Assembly (NCBI GenBank): GCA_002633005.1
Contig: NMRA01000178.1
Coordinates: 194,240-258,239, forward strand
From: Phoronis australis
Taxonomy: Eukaryota > Phoronida > Phoronidae
Direction of reading: 5' to 3'
Length of the DNA stretch: 64,000 nt
Shown here: piece by piece, positions 46,790 through 60,399 of the stretch
Numbering within the stretch: the stretch's first letter is position 1
Layout: each line of letters opens with the position of its first letter
Program-made: the position numbers and the translations under genes
Notes under the pieces: model-generated
What the model was told of the DNA's origin: nothing
The model's database searches: none
The model's input: only the letters and a program-made list of their open reading frames with translations

Positions 46790-49700
46790 CTGCTGTTTAA
46801 GTAGCACGCCGCGTGGCTTACAACTTATGCTTCATGACTTGGAAACCCTGCCCCTGGTTGTCTCAGTCTCACGCCTGTTGCCTTAATTGTTGGACTTTGT
46901 ACTGTCTGTAGTCTAGTAGTGTACGGCAGGCCTTATCTGTAAGACTGTACTGACAGCTAGTCTACACTCTCTACATCTTTACAGTACATTTGATTTATAG
47001 TACTGATCAGTTCGTCAAAGCGAATCGACTGGTCATTTTATTATACCCGCTTTTAAAGTTTTTCGCATTACATGACAATGTCACCTGCTCCTGTTTGTTT
47101 CCCCTTCACAGTCACACCTTGTGAAATCATAGATATTAGTAAAGTCTATGGTAAAATTGATTCCCCCAATTAAGAGAATTTCTTCAGGATCAAGAGAATT
47201 TTTTCTTCCTATGACTCATGAGGAGAATTCAGGTGCACTCTGATGTTAATCTTTTTGGGGGCTTGGCCGTCATGAGTTGATGTACAGATCGACATATCCA
47301 CATCACAGGGCCGCACTGGGAGGTGGAAACTGTATTTATCAACCGACAGTTAACTTTCATGGTGAACTGTTGATAACTTTTGAGCGACATAGAAAGAATG
47401 AAGGTTCATAACTTTTGAGTGAATAATTAGCTACGTTACAATGATTTTCAAAGTTTAAAATTATACCTTTGAAAAGCTTTTCCATATGATTTTGGTGGTT
47501 TACGCGTAACAAGCTTTTGAAAGTAATTCCTGGCTTGTTTACATACCCATGGATATTCGGATGATTTTGTCGTTTATGAGAATTGGGTAAATCTAATCCT
47601 TTTCTGCTGATAACACCAACACTGTGGTAGAAGTGTCACCCACTTCATTTTTTACAAAACTTAATGAAACTGTGGTACTTCTCAAACGAATTGGGTAAAA
47701 GTGACGACAACTGTAAATCTCCTGAAATGCTCTTAATTATTGGTGCCGTATTCATCCAAGAACATAAAATTAACATGCGATGTAATTAAAAGTAATTAAT
47801 TTGCTTAATTGACGTCAGTTTTATACTTTCAAAGGAAAGTGCTACGAGCACCAAAGCGTAAAATGTAGAGCATGTATTGTGTACTTACAACTGTTTGATT
47901 AAAGCAATGATGAATTAATCAGTCAAATGACATCTGTAGGAAGTTGACAACAAAAATGACGCTAGAGAGTGGGATCGAATGACGTTTTGATATTGGGCAA
48001 GTCATCCTTAAGTACATTTAGTCAAGTAGAATGGAACAGAATACCATAACAGAGTGCTCACTTCACATCACAGTGCATGACACTCAGCATGTATAGCTCT
48101 ATATTTGTACTGTGGAACAAAGCAATTACCCATCGGCGACAACTTGATAAAATACTTGATGAAACTGAAATAAATTGCAATCGTACATTTTTTAAATCAA
48201 TATACATATGCACCATCAAATTAAATGTGTTCCCATGTTCAGAATATGTACTTCACCTACAGTCAGACGGAGTTTTGAAAATTTGTGGGACTTACGGTAG
48301 TCACAGCGATGTTAGAAGTCCTTGAATATCCAAAAAGGTCAGTTTTGGCAATTATTCCATTTGAAATTGGTGAAATTTAACTGTGTTTTCGTTTTTGATC
48401 TGTACCGGTGTCATGAACCAGTGACCAACCCGAGTATGTCCAGGCTAGAAATGAATATAGTAAATTAATTTTAAGTGACAGTCAAGAAAACTGAATTTCA
48501 GACCCAGCAGTATCATGGACAAGAACAAGCTGGTAAGAAACGAGATAATAAATAATTTTGATGCGTAAAAAACATGTATGACATCAGGCAATGATCCAGG
48601 CAAAAGAATACAGTAAAAACTTTTCAATTTGGGATAAAAATAATTGTTAAATTTGTAATTTTTCTTTTTTTTTCAAAGGTTTACTACATTGCTGCAAATG
48701 TTCATAATTTTGCTATGCAATGTTGTTTTTTGACAGTTGTTCAGTAGAAACCATGTAAAACTTCCGTAGAAGTTCTTTTATCCAGAGCAGTTCGTACTAA
48801 TCTGTAATGTTTTGTCCTAAATGGAAGAAACTGTACCTTAAACCATTTCTAGTGTGAATTGATTTTGAAGTGAAATACGCGCAGGCTTATTGATAGGTTT
48901 ATAGATGATGTTCATTTATGTGTGGTGTTGAAACTATTGACAAGGAAATAGGACTGGATGAGATTTGTAATTATATTGATGAAAGACAGGAAGCAGTTGT
49001 TGTGTCCACTTTTCTTTTTTTATTATTGACAAAGAGCTAGAATAGTTATATAGTCAGTGCCTCCAAAATTGTCCGGAGATTCCAATCTTCAGTTTGGTTA
49101 TCACCATATTTGCACTTTTGTATATATTTAATGATTTGAGTTCTAATAAAAATTAAACTTTAATGACACGCGAAATGTTTAGTGTACCTGTAATGTGATA
49201 AGTTTAGGGATGGGCTCACAATGAACTTAACTAATTAAGTTTAGCTGGCGATCAAAATCTACCAGTGTTTTGGTACTTCAAGTTCAAAACTTAGATAAAA
49301 AGTTATCAACCCGTTCCCAGTAAGAAACAAAAACAAGTGGGCAGAAGCATTGAAAATTAAATAAAGAAAACCAATATGAAACTGATCGTTTCTTTGGGAA
49401 GTGGTCCTTTTTGAAGATAAACACAAGTTAAACTTGTTAGTCATTTTGTGATATTTGTAATGTACCAAGTTGAAAGTACTCTCCAGAGTTGCAGGCTATA
49501 ACTCTGCAAATGTCAGAGAAAACCAAATTGGGGGTACTAACAACAACCATTGTTGAGACAGTAATGCTAGCAATTACCTTTCTACTTCATTAGCTCAGAT
49601 CTACATCAATATAGAGGGTGTGCTGAATAGGCCTGGTAAAAGTTGTCTGGGGGTTAGGGAATCAGATTGGTCACCAGTGGAAGCTGTAAGCCAGAAATTC

Positions 49701-50629
49701 TCCACATGAAGACAACTATTCAGACACGCAATTCTTATAAGTGGATTCATGCAAGGTCTGAAGGGACAACAGTTCATCACTCCAACAATATCAAAGATAT
49801 CATCGACATAGCTGACTTAGATGGGAATGCTGCTGCACTCCTGAAGAAGGAAGGTTGTTTTGACACTACGAGCGACTCAATATCAAGCTTTTTGATACAA
49901 AAAGTTTAATCGTGTTTTCAATGAAGTTTGTGCTAACGAAGGGCTGCTACCGAACTATACATATCTAACAATGGAGAAAATAAGATTTTTGTTCCGTTTG
50001 TAGAGTTTAAGGCATCATTTGATAACATTTATAGGAATTTTCAATTGATATTTTTTAGGCTAAACAATTACTAAAAGCAAAATGTAGATGATGTGTTGAG
50101 CTTGCCAATTGAAAAGTTGTGTCAGGTCTCAAATTTCTCAGCAAACTTTAAGTCTTATGACACACAGTTTCACACCCACACATACATAAGCTGATGGCGT
50201 TAAGATAAGAGTTGCCAAATGAAACATAATAAATGACATAATTCACAATTCTCATCTTCTTTTACTCTGCAACATAGCTTGTTGCGTACCCCGGGCCAAA
50301 TAGATTACGATTTAAATCTTGGCAATGTTGATTTTTGAGGGCTTGGGATAAGCAGCTCTGGATTTTTGAGGTCCAAAGCGTATCCATGTGATTACAGAAG
50401 CCATCTGATTTTTCTCAAATTTGGCTCACATCAGAAACTCTCCTAACTTATCTCCCCACTTTACGTGATTGGGGAGTTCTTCCCGCCAGTTCGCACACTC
50501 TCGCCGTTATTGCAGTTTCTGTCTGCTCACTGTTCACTCTACAATTTCAAAGTTAAACATGTCTCAAAAGAAGAATAGAAGAGGCAGCTCGGTTGTAGAT
50601 TAGGTTACGGCGTAGCGATACCTTGTGTT
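46790..50629. other. No firm gene; one coding-like fragment and dispersed repeats
   Basis: 48660-48770 resembles 19725-19815. A coding-like 80-codon frame at 49667-49909 is listed separately. A start-like MSQKKNRRGSSVVD frame at 50561-50605 ends at once in TAG and has no clear donor. Nothing else was recognised. Confidence 0.4.
49667..49909 (+). pseudogene. Unidentified coding-like fragment
   Basis: The last ~45 codons, with KDIIDIADLDGNAAALLKKE and GCFDTTSDSISSFLIQKV, have a protein-like composition. After the stop, another frame reads RVFNEVCANEGLLPNYTYL, which is also protein-like. It may be a decayed transposon or retroelement fragment. I do not recognise a family. Confidence 0.25.
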
Positions 50630-52061
50630 TACTGTACCTGTCCGTGTTGCCACCCAGGGCGCTTAAATTGGGAATCTAAAAAAACGGGGTGGGCGGTAAA
50701 GCCGAGCATGGGCGGTTAAAATCGAAATTTTTGAAGTCGGGAGTTGTTGCTTACTGCACGGAGGACCGATTTTATCCTGACGGACCTACACTGACGTCGG
50801 ACTTCAAGCATATCATTTAAAATATAGGTCGGGGGATTGAAGTAACGGACTTCGACGGCCTGCGCACATGATACAGTGGCGTCGTGATCCTGAGCGTGAT
50901 TGGGTTTTTACGTACCTCATTGGCTGTTGGTCATCGCTTAGAACTAACGGTATTCCTACAGATAGGCGTGCGTTCAGTTGAGCAAGTTTCTTGAGAGAAA
51001 TGACAGGTCACACAAGACTCCGCTAGTTCGCGGTGTATTTTTAAAGGAAGCACTTCATTGTGTAAAGATTTGCCTCCAGCTGGACACTTAGGCAACCAAG
51101 CAGGTGCTGATCGGATGATTGACAGGTCTTCTTACTGAATACTTTGAACTTGGTTAGGCCACCAAACACAGCTAATGATGGACAGGTCTTCTTATTGAGT
51201 AATTTGAAGAATGTAACATTTTATATACATTGTATATTTCTTTTTGAGTTCGTCAAAGCCAACACCCCTGTTGTTCAAAGCACCTGCTCAACAATCGGAC
51301 CATACTACTATTAGGCAATAGGGGTACTCGGTCAGCTGCCAAAATAATGAAGCAAAAACATCTTGTAAAAAGTCATCAGGCAAATCAAAAGTTCAAAAAA
51401 ATAAGTAATAAGTTTTTGACCACGTGGAACGTGGAAAGAATGTTCGACTTGCGCTAATGACAAGTTGATTTTTGCAGTCTTGCCTCTGGTTGGGTGCCTC
51501 CATTTTGTTGGCAGGAATGAAAGTCATTAAAAACATGTGTTTAACCAAGACGGCAACAGCGACACAAGTTGGCTTGTCACAATGGACCATGTCTTTTCTT
51601 ATTTCAATGCTCAGGGTGGTTATGTTTCGTGTACTGTCACAGGGAATATCACAGAAAGATTGGCCACGGACGTGATATCGCTGTCAAGTACTGCTTTGTC
51701 TCAGTGATCAGTACATGCCGACACGAGTTCCGCGCGTGAGCCAAAAGAAACAATTGTGTCTCCTTCAGTAAAGGGCCTGAGAATACGGGTATTTTACTGT
51801 CACAGTAAGGCAAGTTCCCCGTTCCGCTAAAACTGATTGATTGTCACAGAAAGGTAAGCGAGTTGCGCACGTTTTTTAGTGGAATCTTAATTTTCTGCGA
51901 CGAACATTCACAGAAGCACAGATACTTTTATGGAAGTCTAGATCATGAAAATTTGGGAGTAGGCGGTAAGCCGAGCATGGGCGCTTAAAAATAAGAAATT
52001 GAAATTTTCAGGGGTGGGCGGAAAGCTGAGCAATTGGGCCGTAACCTGGACAAGTACGGTA
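50630..52061. mobile_element. DNA element with TACYGTA ends and GGGCGGTTAA-like subterminal repeats, copy A
   Basis: The left end tactgtacctgtccgtgttg and the inverse of the right end (taccgtacttgtccaggtta) correspond. Inside each end are gtgggcggtaaagccgagca and gggcgcttaaa-type repeats. The interior has no recognised coding region. Confidence 0.6.
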
Positions 52062-53066
52062 GTACGATGAAGCTTTAAAGTTCAGGACGGTGGAATGTCT
52101 GTCCGGTCTAGTGAGAAAAGTGACAATTTGGTATGGTAGCTTATCATGCTGATCTAAAACTTGTTCAGCCTGCAAACTAGTCTGGACTTGTTCTAATGCA
52201 CCAGCAGCTTAGTTCTGTTTGTGTGAAGCAGAACAATTATGGGATTAGCATTGACTTCACACGAATAAAACACTGATTGCAGTAATACTCTTTGAAGTGT
52301 CCTAGATAATGAGATGTAAGTGGTGATATATGTGCAAAAGACTGCAGGAATGCTTAACAATCAATGGACTAGATTGATATCTCATAGGAAACTAGTACTG
52401 TCATCAACAGTGGACACTAAAGAGAGAAGTTTGTAATGTAAAGGAAGACATCATTTGAAAAGTGCCCTTTTCATGTCAACTGAAAATTGCACAAAGAGAT
52501 CGTGGAATGCGTAAAAGGATACAGGAATTTCTGGTTCTTGGATGGGAAATAATAGCTGTTAATTAGGTTAAAGTATAAAAAAGGATTTTTATAACACGTA
52601 TGCATTATTTTCATTCCGCAGGAACAAAAATAATTACCATATTCAAAGCCAACATTTTCACTACATATTAGACTATTTAACCAGGCACCAAGACTTTTTA
52701 CACGCTTATGCACATAAGTTGCTGATCATGGCCCAGTTGCATAAATGTTATACAGTATAGCATCAATGACCACGCATTATCACCTGTCATGTTGTTATTA
52801 TTGAACAATCCACCTGGCGTCATGCTTCAATCAAACTTATTCAGTGGATAACTTATGAACCTTTATGCAACTCAGCCCTGACGTCGTGTAACAATCAAAT
52901 TTTGAAGTTTTATGCAACCCAGCCCAGAATTGTCTATCCCATGACGGAATCGGGCCAAGGAAAGTGACTCCTCAATGTGACCTCGTGGATATCAGTATTT
53001 CACTAGGGTTTGGTGTTGAACAGTACAATCAATACAAACCTTTCTACGCATTCTGTTGAAATATGG

Positions 53067-53195
53067 ATGATTGACAGGTGTCGTTTACTGAGATCTCTCA
53101 GAGCGCCACTCAAACGTTCGCCATCTGGCTTGGCCATCTTGCTTCCTGTGAATGTCTTCGTCATTTTCATGATCCCGATGGGCTACATTTTCCAG
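53067..53195 (+). CDS. Candidate first coding exon of a type II membrane protein
   Basis: From ATG 53067 the frame reads a basic head, MIDRCRLLRSLRAPLKRSPSG, then a strongly hydrophobic stretch (LAILLPVNVFVIFMIPMGYIF). This is the topology of a signal anchor. Third positions in the hydrophobic part are GC-rich, unlike the surroundings. The only nearby donor is a GC type, cag|gcacgt. It could belong to the divergent transcript starting near 46.6 kb. No family was recognised; confidence is low. Confidence 0.25.
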
Positions 53196-54130
53196 GCACG
53201 TGAATTTTTTTCCTGCAATTGTTTATCTGGTTCTGTGATGGTCACATGTTTGGTGATTTGTTAATTTTGTGGTATGTTTATTTTTTCTGTCTCACAATTT
53301 CTTGGTGTACATGGTATAATTTGTTACTTTTTGTTGATGAAGTAAATTATGGAGTGAAAACAGAAATTTCAGGGAATTCATTTCATGAACTAGAATTGAA
53401 AAATTCTTGTTTTAAGCATTATTGTAATTTCTGCCAAAGTAAGACTTTAGTGTTATGGATTTTTTTCATTTTGGCTGTCCATAATCAACTGGCCTTCTTA
53501 AAGCTGTAAGCCCAGTAATCATTTCAGCACAAAACATTTACCCTGTCCAAACAAGTTCAGCTCAACCTACCATTGTTTTATTATAGACCCTTCTTGTGTT
53601 GTAGATTAGTATGGTGAACTACCTAACATTTTTTTAAATCGCAAGGATTTTAGTCCCAAAGCAAAAGGTGATTTAGTCTCGTCTAAATTTAATACGGTAC
53701 TCAAATTTTTGGTACACTCAAAAAGACTGGACTAGCGAGCGTACTAATGTTGGTCAGATTACATAAGTGCAATTTGTGAAAGGTTCGGTCTTGACCAGTT
53801 TGCCCGACCGTCTTAAAAATCTCCTCACTTGACACAACTGCAGAGTTCTTCTCACCATTTCATGCACTCTTGACGTTGCTATTTCTGTCTTCAGTCTTGA
53901 ATTTGAACTGGCTGTACTTTGAAGCAAGTTTTCTGATATGCAAAATTGGTTGAATACCTGACACTTGTCGTTATTTAAACAACCTTTATTCTGTTCCGTT
54001 CGTATCCTTGGAACAAAGTTCGACACTGAACAGAACATTGGTTTAGTAACTGACCAAGAAACATGATTAAAAGACGTACGATATTTCGAAACATACTCGT
54101 TTCATTCTCAAGTGGAAATAAATGACGTAG

Positions 54131-56558
54131 TACCGTAAATGTTCGGGTTAACGCCCTGGGCGGTTAAATTGGCAGAGCTGCAGTGCGCAGACAACCAGTA
54201 GCAATAACTTGGATTGCAACTATTCTCACGCGATGACACTTTAGAAGTGCGCGCGTGCGAGGTTCACGTGTTGCAGAGGTCACAGCAGATGTCAAATTTA
54301 TGGTGCTAGCTGTCAAGTTCCGAGTCAAAGACCAGTTTTAAAATTGATGATGTAATAAAAGTTTGAAAAACAAATTCATGTCTTTTTGTGTTTTTGATGT
54401 TTATGTTGGAGATTAGATTAGATTAGATTAGACTCCGTGACTCATTTTCAATGTATGGTTCTGCAGCTAGCTGTTTTATCTCGACTGCCCGGCATTGCCC
54501 TCTTCCAATTGCGTGAAACATGCCTCGCAAAGAACATGAGAATCGGGGGTGAGCGGACATGAGCCAGTCGTCAATCAAAAGTTACCGCAAAGGCATTACT
54601 CAAAAACAGGCATTTTCTTAAGATTTTATTTTAAAATTCCTAACACTATGACTGGGTATGAGTCTAGTGAGCACGTACAGTAGAGTCCAAGGAAAAAATT
54701 ACCAGTTCGTACACGTATCTACGTCGATCAATAAATAACGTAGCCCCAATTCTTCGGGTAACCGGCATCCGTGGTTTGCGCGGCTATACGACTAAATTAG
54801 TGAAGAGCTTCAAACAGCAACGTGTCCTTTCCGAGTCAGTGTTTTGCAACCGAGACTGCGCGCTCGGCATAATGAACTGCAGGTTGCATTGGCGACCTGA
54901 AATTTGGAAATGTGAGCCGATATTATAGACGTCTTTTACCTGCCACCGGAAAATTCCAACCTATGCGAGCCGTTTTTTTTGTGGGGGGGGTTAAAGTAGA
55001 TAGGCCTATCTGGAAAACGTAAAGCAACTCGAAAAACACATTTATTTTACACGCAATATGTACAGATTGTCCTATTATAATATCACCTACGGCAATATCA
55101 CACTGCGACACTGGTCGGTCCCGCTGTTTTTGCACAATATGCTGTCACTAGACTTGGAAATGCCGTCAAGTAATTTAACAGCCTCTTTCAATATGAGTCT
55201 TGTTTTTATGTGACAAAAGACAGCGGCTGGATTCAGCACGCACGTACGTATGAGTCACCTGTCAATTACATATGTTGTTGTCAAGGTAACATGCACTCCA
55301 GAGTGTGGGAACTTACACGTGTGTACCACTTCAGAGATCGCACATCAAAAGAGAACAGCGACAGCCCTACGTAAAGGAGTACACAGACTATACTTTTAAG
55401 CTGTTGTTACAAAAAACCCAGTGTTTTACGATATTCCTCCGTTCCAATGACCCAAAACTATGATGTCAAGTCTGTTCCAATATTTGCCGGCTCGATGATC
55501 CCTGGACCCGATGTTCCATGCCCGTAGCTAGCTGCGTGCACGTCATTACCACTGTCGCCAATTTTCAATCAGTTACGTCGTAGATGTCTCAGACTCGAAT
55601 GGTACGAATTTTGTTCAGGCTGAAACTGCCCAATGTAGAAATAAAAATATTCAGGAAGCTAAAAGGCTTGGCGAATACGATAATTCACAGTTACGCCTGC
55701 CGCAGAAATTGTACTGTAAAGAAGTGCCAGCGACTTTGGCGGAATCTTCTAACGCCAACTTGTCTGAGAAGCAGTAAGCAAAAAACAAAATTTGACTTGC
55801 AGTTTTTTATTTCTTCAAGGTGATACACAAACATCCAGTAACGTGTTGCCAAACTTTAAATTCAGACATTGAGAGACAGCAAATCGGCCAGCAAGGTACA
55901 TTGTCCATTCGGTCGCTACACATCCTCGATAACCTGGCAATTACACTCATCAAAATCGGGAGAATTTGAATCTTTTCTTGAGTTCTGGAAATCCTAGATA
56001 CGAGAGCTTAATTCCTACCAAAAGCGACTTGGAAGGGTTGGCAAAACCACTGTCACATTTCTCAGGCCGATTTTTTTCGAATACATGTTTTGTGTAGTGC
56101 ACTGCAGACAGAAGTTCAGCGCGGCAGACCGCGTCGCTAAAAGCGTAGGCATTGAAGCCGGCGGGGTTCTTTAACTTTTTGAACATGGGAAGAAAATAAA
56201 GTGACAAAACGTTCAAGTATTATATTTTGAAGTAAATTCATGACCCGAGACAAGAATTCATTACTTGTATTATAGTTCACATTGCCAAACTGCCGGCTCG
56301 GAGGCTGTTGTTGCACTCTAGTTGTGATCATGGATCTAAAAGTGGGGAATCGCGCGTTTGCATAGCACTGAGCGCTAAATCTTCAATCTTTAAAAGTCGG
56401 GGATGGGCGCTTAACCGAGAGGTTGGCGCTTATCTGGAAATCTTCAAAAATCGCAGATGGGCGGTAAACCGAGCAGTGGGTGGTTAACTCGAAAATCCAC
56501 CTAAAGTAGGGGGTGGGCGGTTAACTGAGCATGGGTGTTAACCCGAAAGTTTACGGTA
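54131..56558. mobile_element. DNA element with TACCGTAAA ends and GGGCGGTTAA subterminal repeats, copy B
   Basis: The left end taccgtaaatgttcgggtta is matched by the inverse of the right end (taccgtaaactttcgggtta). The right side has about six ~30-bp subterminal units (gggcgcttaaccgag, gggcggtaaaccgagc, gggcggttaactgagc and so on) over 56395-56550. Inside the left end a start-like exon (MPRKEHENRG, ending ggggtgagc near 54550) and, on -, protein-like frames at 55950-56331 (FNAYAFSDAVCRAELLSAV) may be transposase remnants. The superfamily was not identified. Confidence 0.65.
54411..54432. repeat. (GATTA)n microsatellite
   Basis: Four GATTA units in a row lie inside element copy B. Confidence 0.9.
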
Positions 56559-57420
56559 ATACCACCACAGAAAGAGCTGGAGACATACACAGTGGGACAC
56601 AGCAGGTGTGAAATACTACAAAGAATGACAAATGGAGGGGTAACAGGAAGGTCACGTAAACAAGTGTAGCGTGTGGCGTGACCCTGTTTGCTGCTCATTC
56701 AAGACACGCTTCTTCAATGCAATCAAAGGGACTCTAATACTTTGAATCGCAGCACATCATGTTCCACGTACTGAGTTGACATGTTCTCCATAATTTCTTG
56801 ACGGGTGATTTTACGAGGATACCAACGAAACTGAATAAAGATTGTTAATTACGACACGTGTCGTGTATTCAACCAATTTAAATTTTTATTACATCGGATG
56901 CATTATTTTCACTGCACAGGACCAAAACTAATTACCATATGTTTTATAATTATTATTTTATAATAGCGATTTGAAATTCACATGAACCAGGTAGCCAAAG
57001 TACTTGCACTTGAAACCCGATAAACATGCCTCACCTACACGAGCTCACAGCAGGCCCTGGGGTTTATTAGGGCCACGGCAGTATAAATGGGCTCAGCTGA
57101 CATAGTTCATGTCTCGACAAAATGAACTGTGGGTTTTGTCTTGACAAAATGTACTGTGTGGATTTTGTCTCATGAGGCGAACGACTCACTTGTTTGATTT
57201 CCTTTTCCTGGAAAGTGCAAATTCCTTACAGCATACATGGTTAGCCACTTGGGTCAGTAGCCAATGAAAATAAAGTATTACATCACCTGACATCATCAAG
57301 TCTTTGTGGCTGGCTCACTGTAACCATGCCATTTGTGTGGGTAATGAGGGTGTGAGGTAAATGTCACTGGAGGTTCATAGTACAGGTACAGTAGTAGCTA
57401 TCAGTCTGCACTGGTAGTTA
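56559..57420. other. No gene seen
   Basis: No splice-flanked coding sequence, RNA gene or clear repeat was recognised on either strand. Confidence 0.45.
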
Positions 57421-58020
57421 TTGCTCCTTACATTTCATTTAAGAATGGAAATTACTGTGTGGTTTCTGTTATGTGTTGGACCCTTTAGAATTATGGCCAA
57501 ATGTGGCCGACTTTCGAACGTTGTATCTCAGAAATGGACTATCGTATGCATGTTACACTTTCAGATACAATACTTCACTGTTCTCAAAAATGCTGTTAGG
57601 AATTTTTTTTAAAAATTTCACTTTTATAGGAGCTATCAAAAATAGCACTTTTATGGTTTTGTGAAACTGTTTGAAGTTGCATAAAATGAAAACAAATTGA
57701 TATTATAAAAAATTTTAAAGTTGTTTTGATATCTCACCTTGAACACGTACATCTTTGATCATTTTATTAATACTGTTGTTTTGCTTTCAAGTTTCTTTTT
57801 CACTAAATTTTACTAAAAACATGGTCACATGACCCAATTCGTAACAGATTAGTAAAAAGTCAAAAATCAATTTCTAGAGGCTTTATACTTTCAGAAAATA
57901 TATACTTTTATTGATTTAAGTTTGGATAAGGTACAACATATTAAACATACAGAGATGTCAAATCACCCCTCAGACTGTTACTGATCTGTTCAGCCGGTTA
58001 GTGTCTGTCATCCATTCACC
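57421..58020. repeat. Dispersed repeat copy related to 6840-7330
   Basis: Collinear matches with 6840-7330 include cacttttataggagctatca/ccacttttgcatgagggtct, ttttactaaaaa, taaaaagtcaaaaatcaa and tttcagaaaat. Both copies adjoin AAATTTGG-type repeats. Confidence 0.65.
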
Positions 58021-60399
58021 AACACAAACTGCCTGCAGTTGCCAGTAATAATGTTAGTGACAACACTGAGCATTATATAGGCCTGCACAATGTAAACAAA
58101 TAAACCCGGTCATTGGTTTTTGTATCATTTCTGTCTTATCTGTTACTTTTCAGATTTCAATTTGATTTGTCAGCAAAAAAATCGTTATAAAATTGGTACT
58201 GACTGCAATCACATTCAATTGGTCTCCTCAGAGAGTTTAATTTGCTCTTGTGACAATCTCCTAACAAGCTTTGATCCAGATGAGATAGCTTTTAATACTC
58301 ACTTTTGGAGCCTTAGGGGACTCGATGTATATAAAGTGTTCCTTTTGTTCATGGTACTCTACATTGTGGCAATTTAGGTTAACTTGATAATTATGGAAAA
58401 TAATCATAATTCATTGACATCAATCGAAGTAGAATGGATATGTTTGTAAAGAAGGTAAAATTTTCAACAAATTCTATACAGCTTGATTGTCTAAATTCTT
58501 AAAATGAACTTGATGACAATAAATGTTTTGTTAATCACCGGCAATTGTCAAGTTGCTTTTACTACAGTCACTTTGATTTGTTCTGGCTCCTACTGTAGAT
58601 AATTTGATTTATAGTAATATGTCACAGTTATTGTTTACTTTGTATAATTTGGAAATTTAGGCCAAGGGAAATTGTGTGATCTATTTTGGGCAATGTTTTT
58701 TTATGTTGATGTGGTGATTTGGCATTTTTAGTTTTCATAAAGAAAAAGTCATCAAGATAGCTGAAATGGCTCAGGGTCCTTCTTTTTTGTACGTTCTCAG
58801 TGCCACCTGGTGGCTGTGAGGAGGTGCTGCCTTCACAATGAGTTGACCCAGCTGCGAGAAACAGTTACGCTTTTGGTTAGGTTTTAGCATGGCCAAATTT
58901 TTTAAATGCACTTATTCCTCAATAACGTACTTTTGCCTTTTAGAGTCATGAAATTTATTGAAACCACCAGCTTTTGGTCTCATCTCGAGACCTTCATCGG
59001 GTGGAATGGCTGGTAACTTGAGCCTCGCCCATGTCTGCTACGTCACCGTTGTCATGAGGTCTTGAGATAGTAGCCAAAGCTAGTGGTTTCATGACTCTGA
59101 ACCATCACTTTACATTATTCAATCCTAATGGTCAGTCAGTGACATGAACATTCATTCGACTATAATTACACCTGACGTTTAATGATTTTTGGACACAGTA
59201 AAAGCGGTCTGTCTTATTTCAAAAGGGAAATGAATATTTCATCAAACAATTTTGCTTCGTGCTAATGATTTTATCGGATTAATGGCCGAAAAATGATAAG
59301 GATAATTTCTGGATGAGATAGACTTTTTGAAATTATTAGCTTTGAACTGGAGCTAGAACAAGAAAATCCATTGTGTTTTTGTGAATTATTACATGATCTT
59401 ACATGACGCTGGGCATCTGGCTGAAATTGAGACTGGTGAATCTGCAAGTTCGATATTCTTAAAATATTCTGTCATTTATTGTGATTAAAAGGTTTCCAGG
59501 TCTGCTGATTTCAGATAATTATTGTTCTCACTGATAATGCCTCTTTAACAAACATCTCTTGCATTGCATAGTTTAGGGTCACACTCAAGGTCCGAAAAAG
59601 TGGAAAACGAGACAAAAGCCCACTAAAAAGGCAGGAACTACCAAATTTCGCACGCATGCTTTGCACAACAAATACTATGGTATCTTGTATATCTAGATCA
59701 TGTATTGACAGCAGTAGTATGATAATTTTATGTTAATGGCTTCACGCAATCACTTGTAAGACAATCACCTTTGCTGATACTAGGTTGGATGATCTTGTGA
59801 CAAGCATTCTTTCTTCTATATCAAGACATTTTTGTCTTGAACATGTCTATTGCATGTTATCTGCTTTAGCACTTCCACGGTGCTGACGTCAAAATACATA
59901 TCGGTAAAAATTCACCAATTTAGAACTGTGATAAATTATTTTGCTCAGTCTCGGAGCTTGGTCCCAAATTCTTGACAATATTGGCCGTTCCAAATTCAAG
60001 AATCACTGGACAGATAGCATAATTACCCACTCGACTTGCAGATTGAAACGCATTGTCTGAAATTTGAGAATATGGTGTACGCCAAAATCACTCTTGTTCC
60101 AATTTCCACAATCAAGAAATTCGATTTTCCTATGCTGTGAATAATACGCTTACAAGGAAAACATGCATTTCTAAAGATATGCTAGAATTTTCACTGCGGC
60201 TTTTGATAGGATCAAAGCGAGCCTGGCACCAGAGTCGGACACAGTGAATGTGTTGACCGCAATGTGCGATGCGAGCAATACCCAAAATAAACTGGCCATA
60301 AATTGTGAAACATCTCTGCCTGTACATGTTGGCGAATGCATAAAGCAGTAATTTGTATTGAGACATTTGGTAAATAGCTTTGCATTAATTAAAGAGGCG
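58021..60399. other. No gene seen; scattered repeats
   Basis: This holds a foldback (58942-59098) and the inverted relative of the 13.6-kb repeat (59930-60120). No exon was supported. Confidence 0.45.
58942..59098. mobile_element. Foldback/MITE with ~40-bp arms
   Basis: The left side has gagtcatgaaa, gaaaccaccagcttttggtc and ctcgagacc. The right side has ggtcttgagatagtagccaa, agctagtggtttcatgactc, its approximate inverse. Confidence 0.6.

Noticed and set aside
46613-46807. 64-codon minus frame near the COPB1 promoter
   Set aside because: It overlaps the better-supported + 5' exon with a consensus donor and has no homology I recognise.
55950-56331. Minus-strand frames as a cellular gene
   Set aside because: They lie within a TIR element and overlap each other in different frames; treated as possible transposon remnants only.
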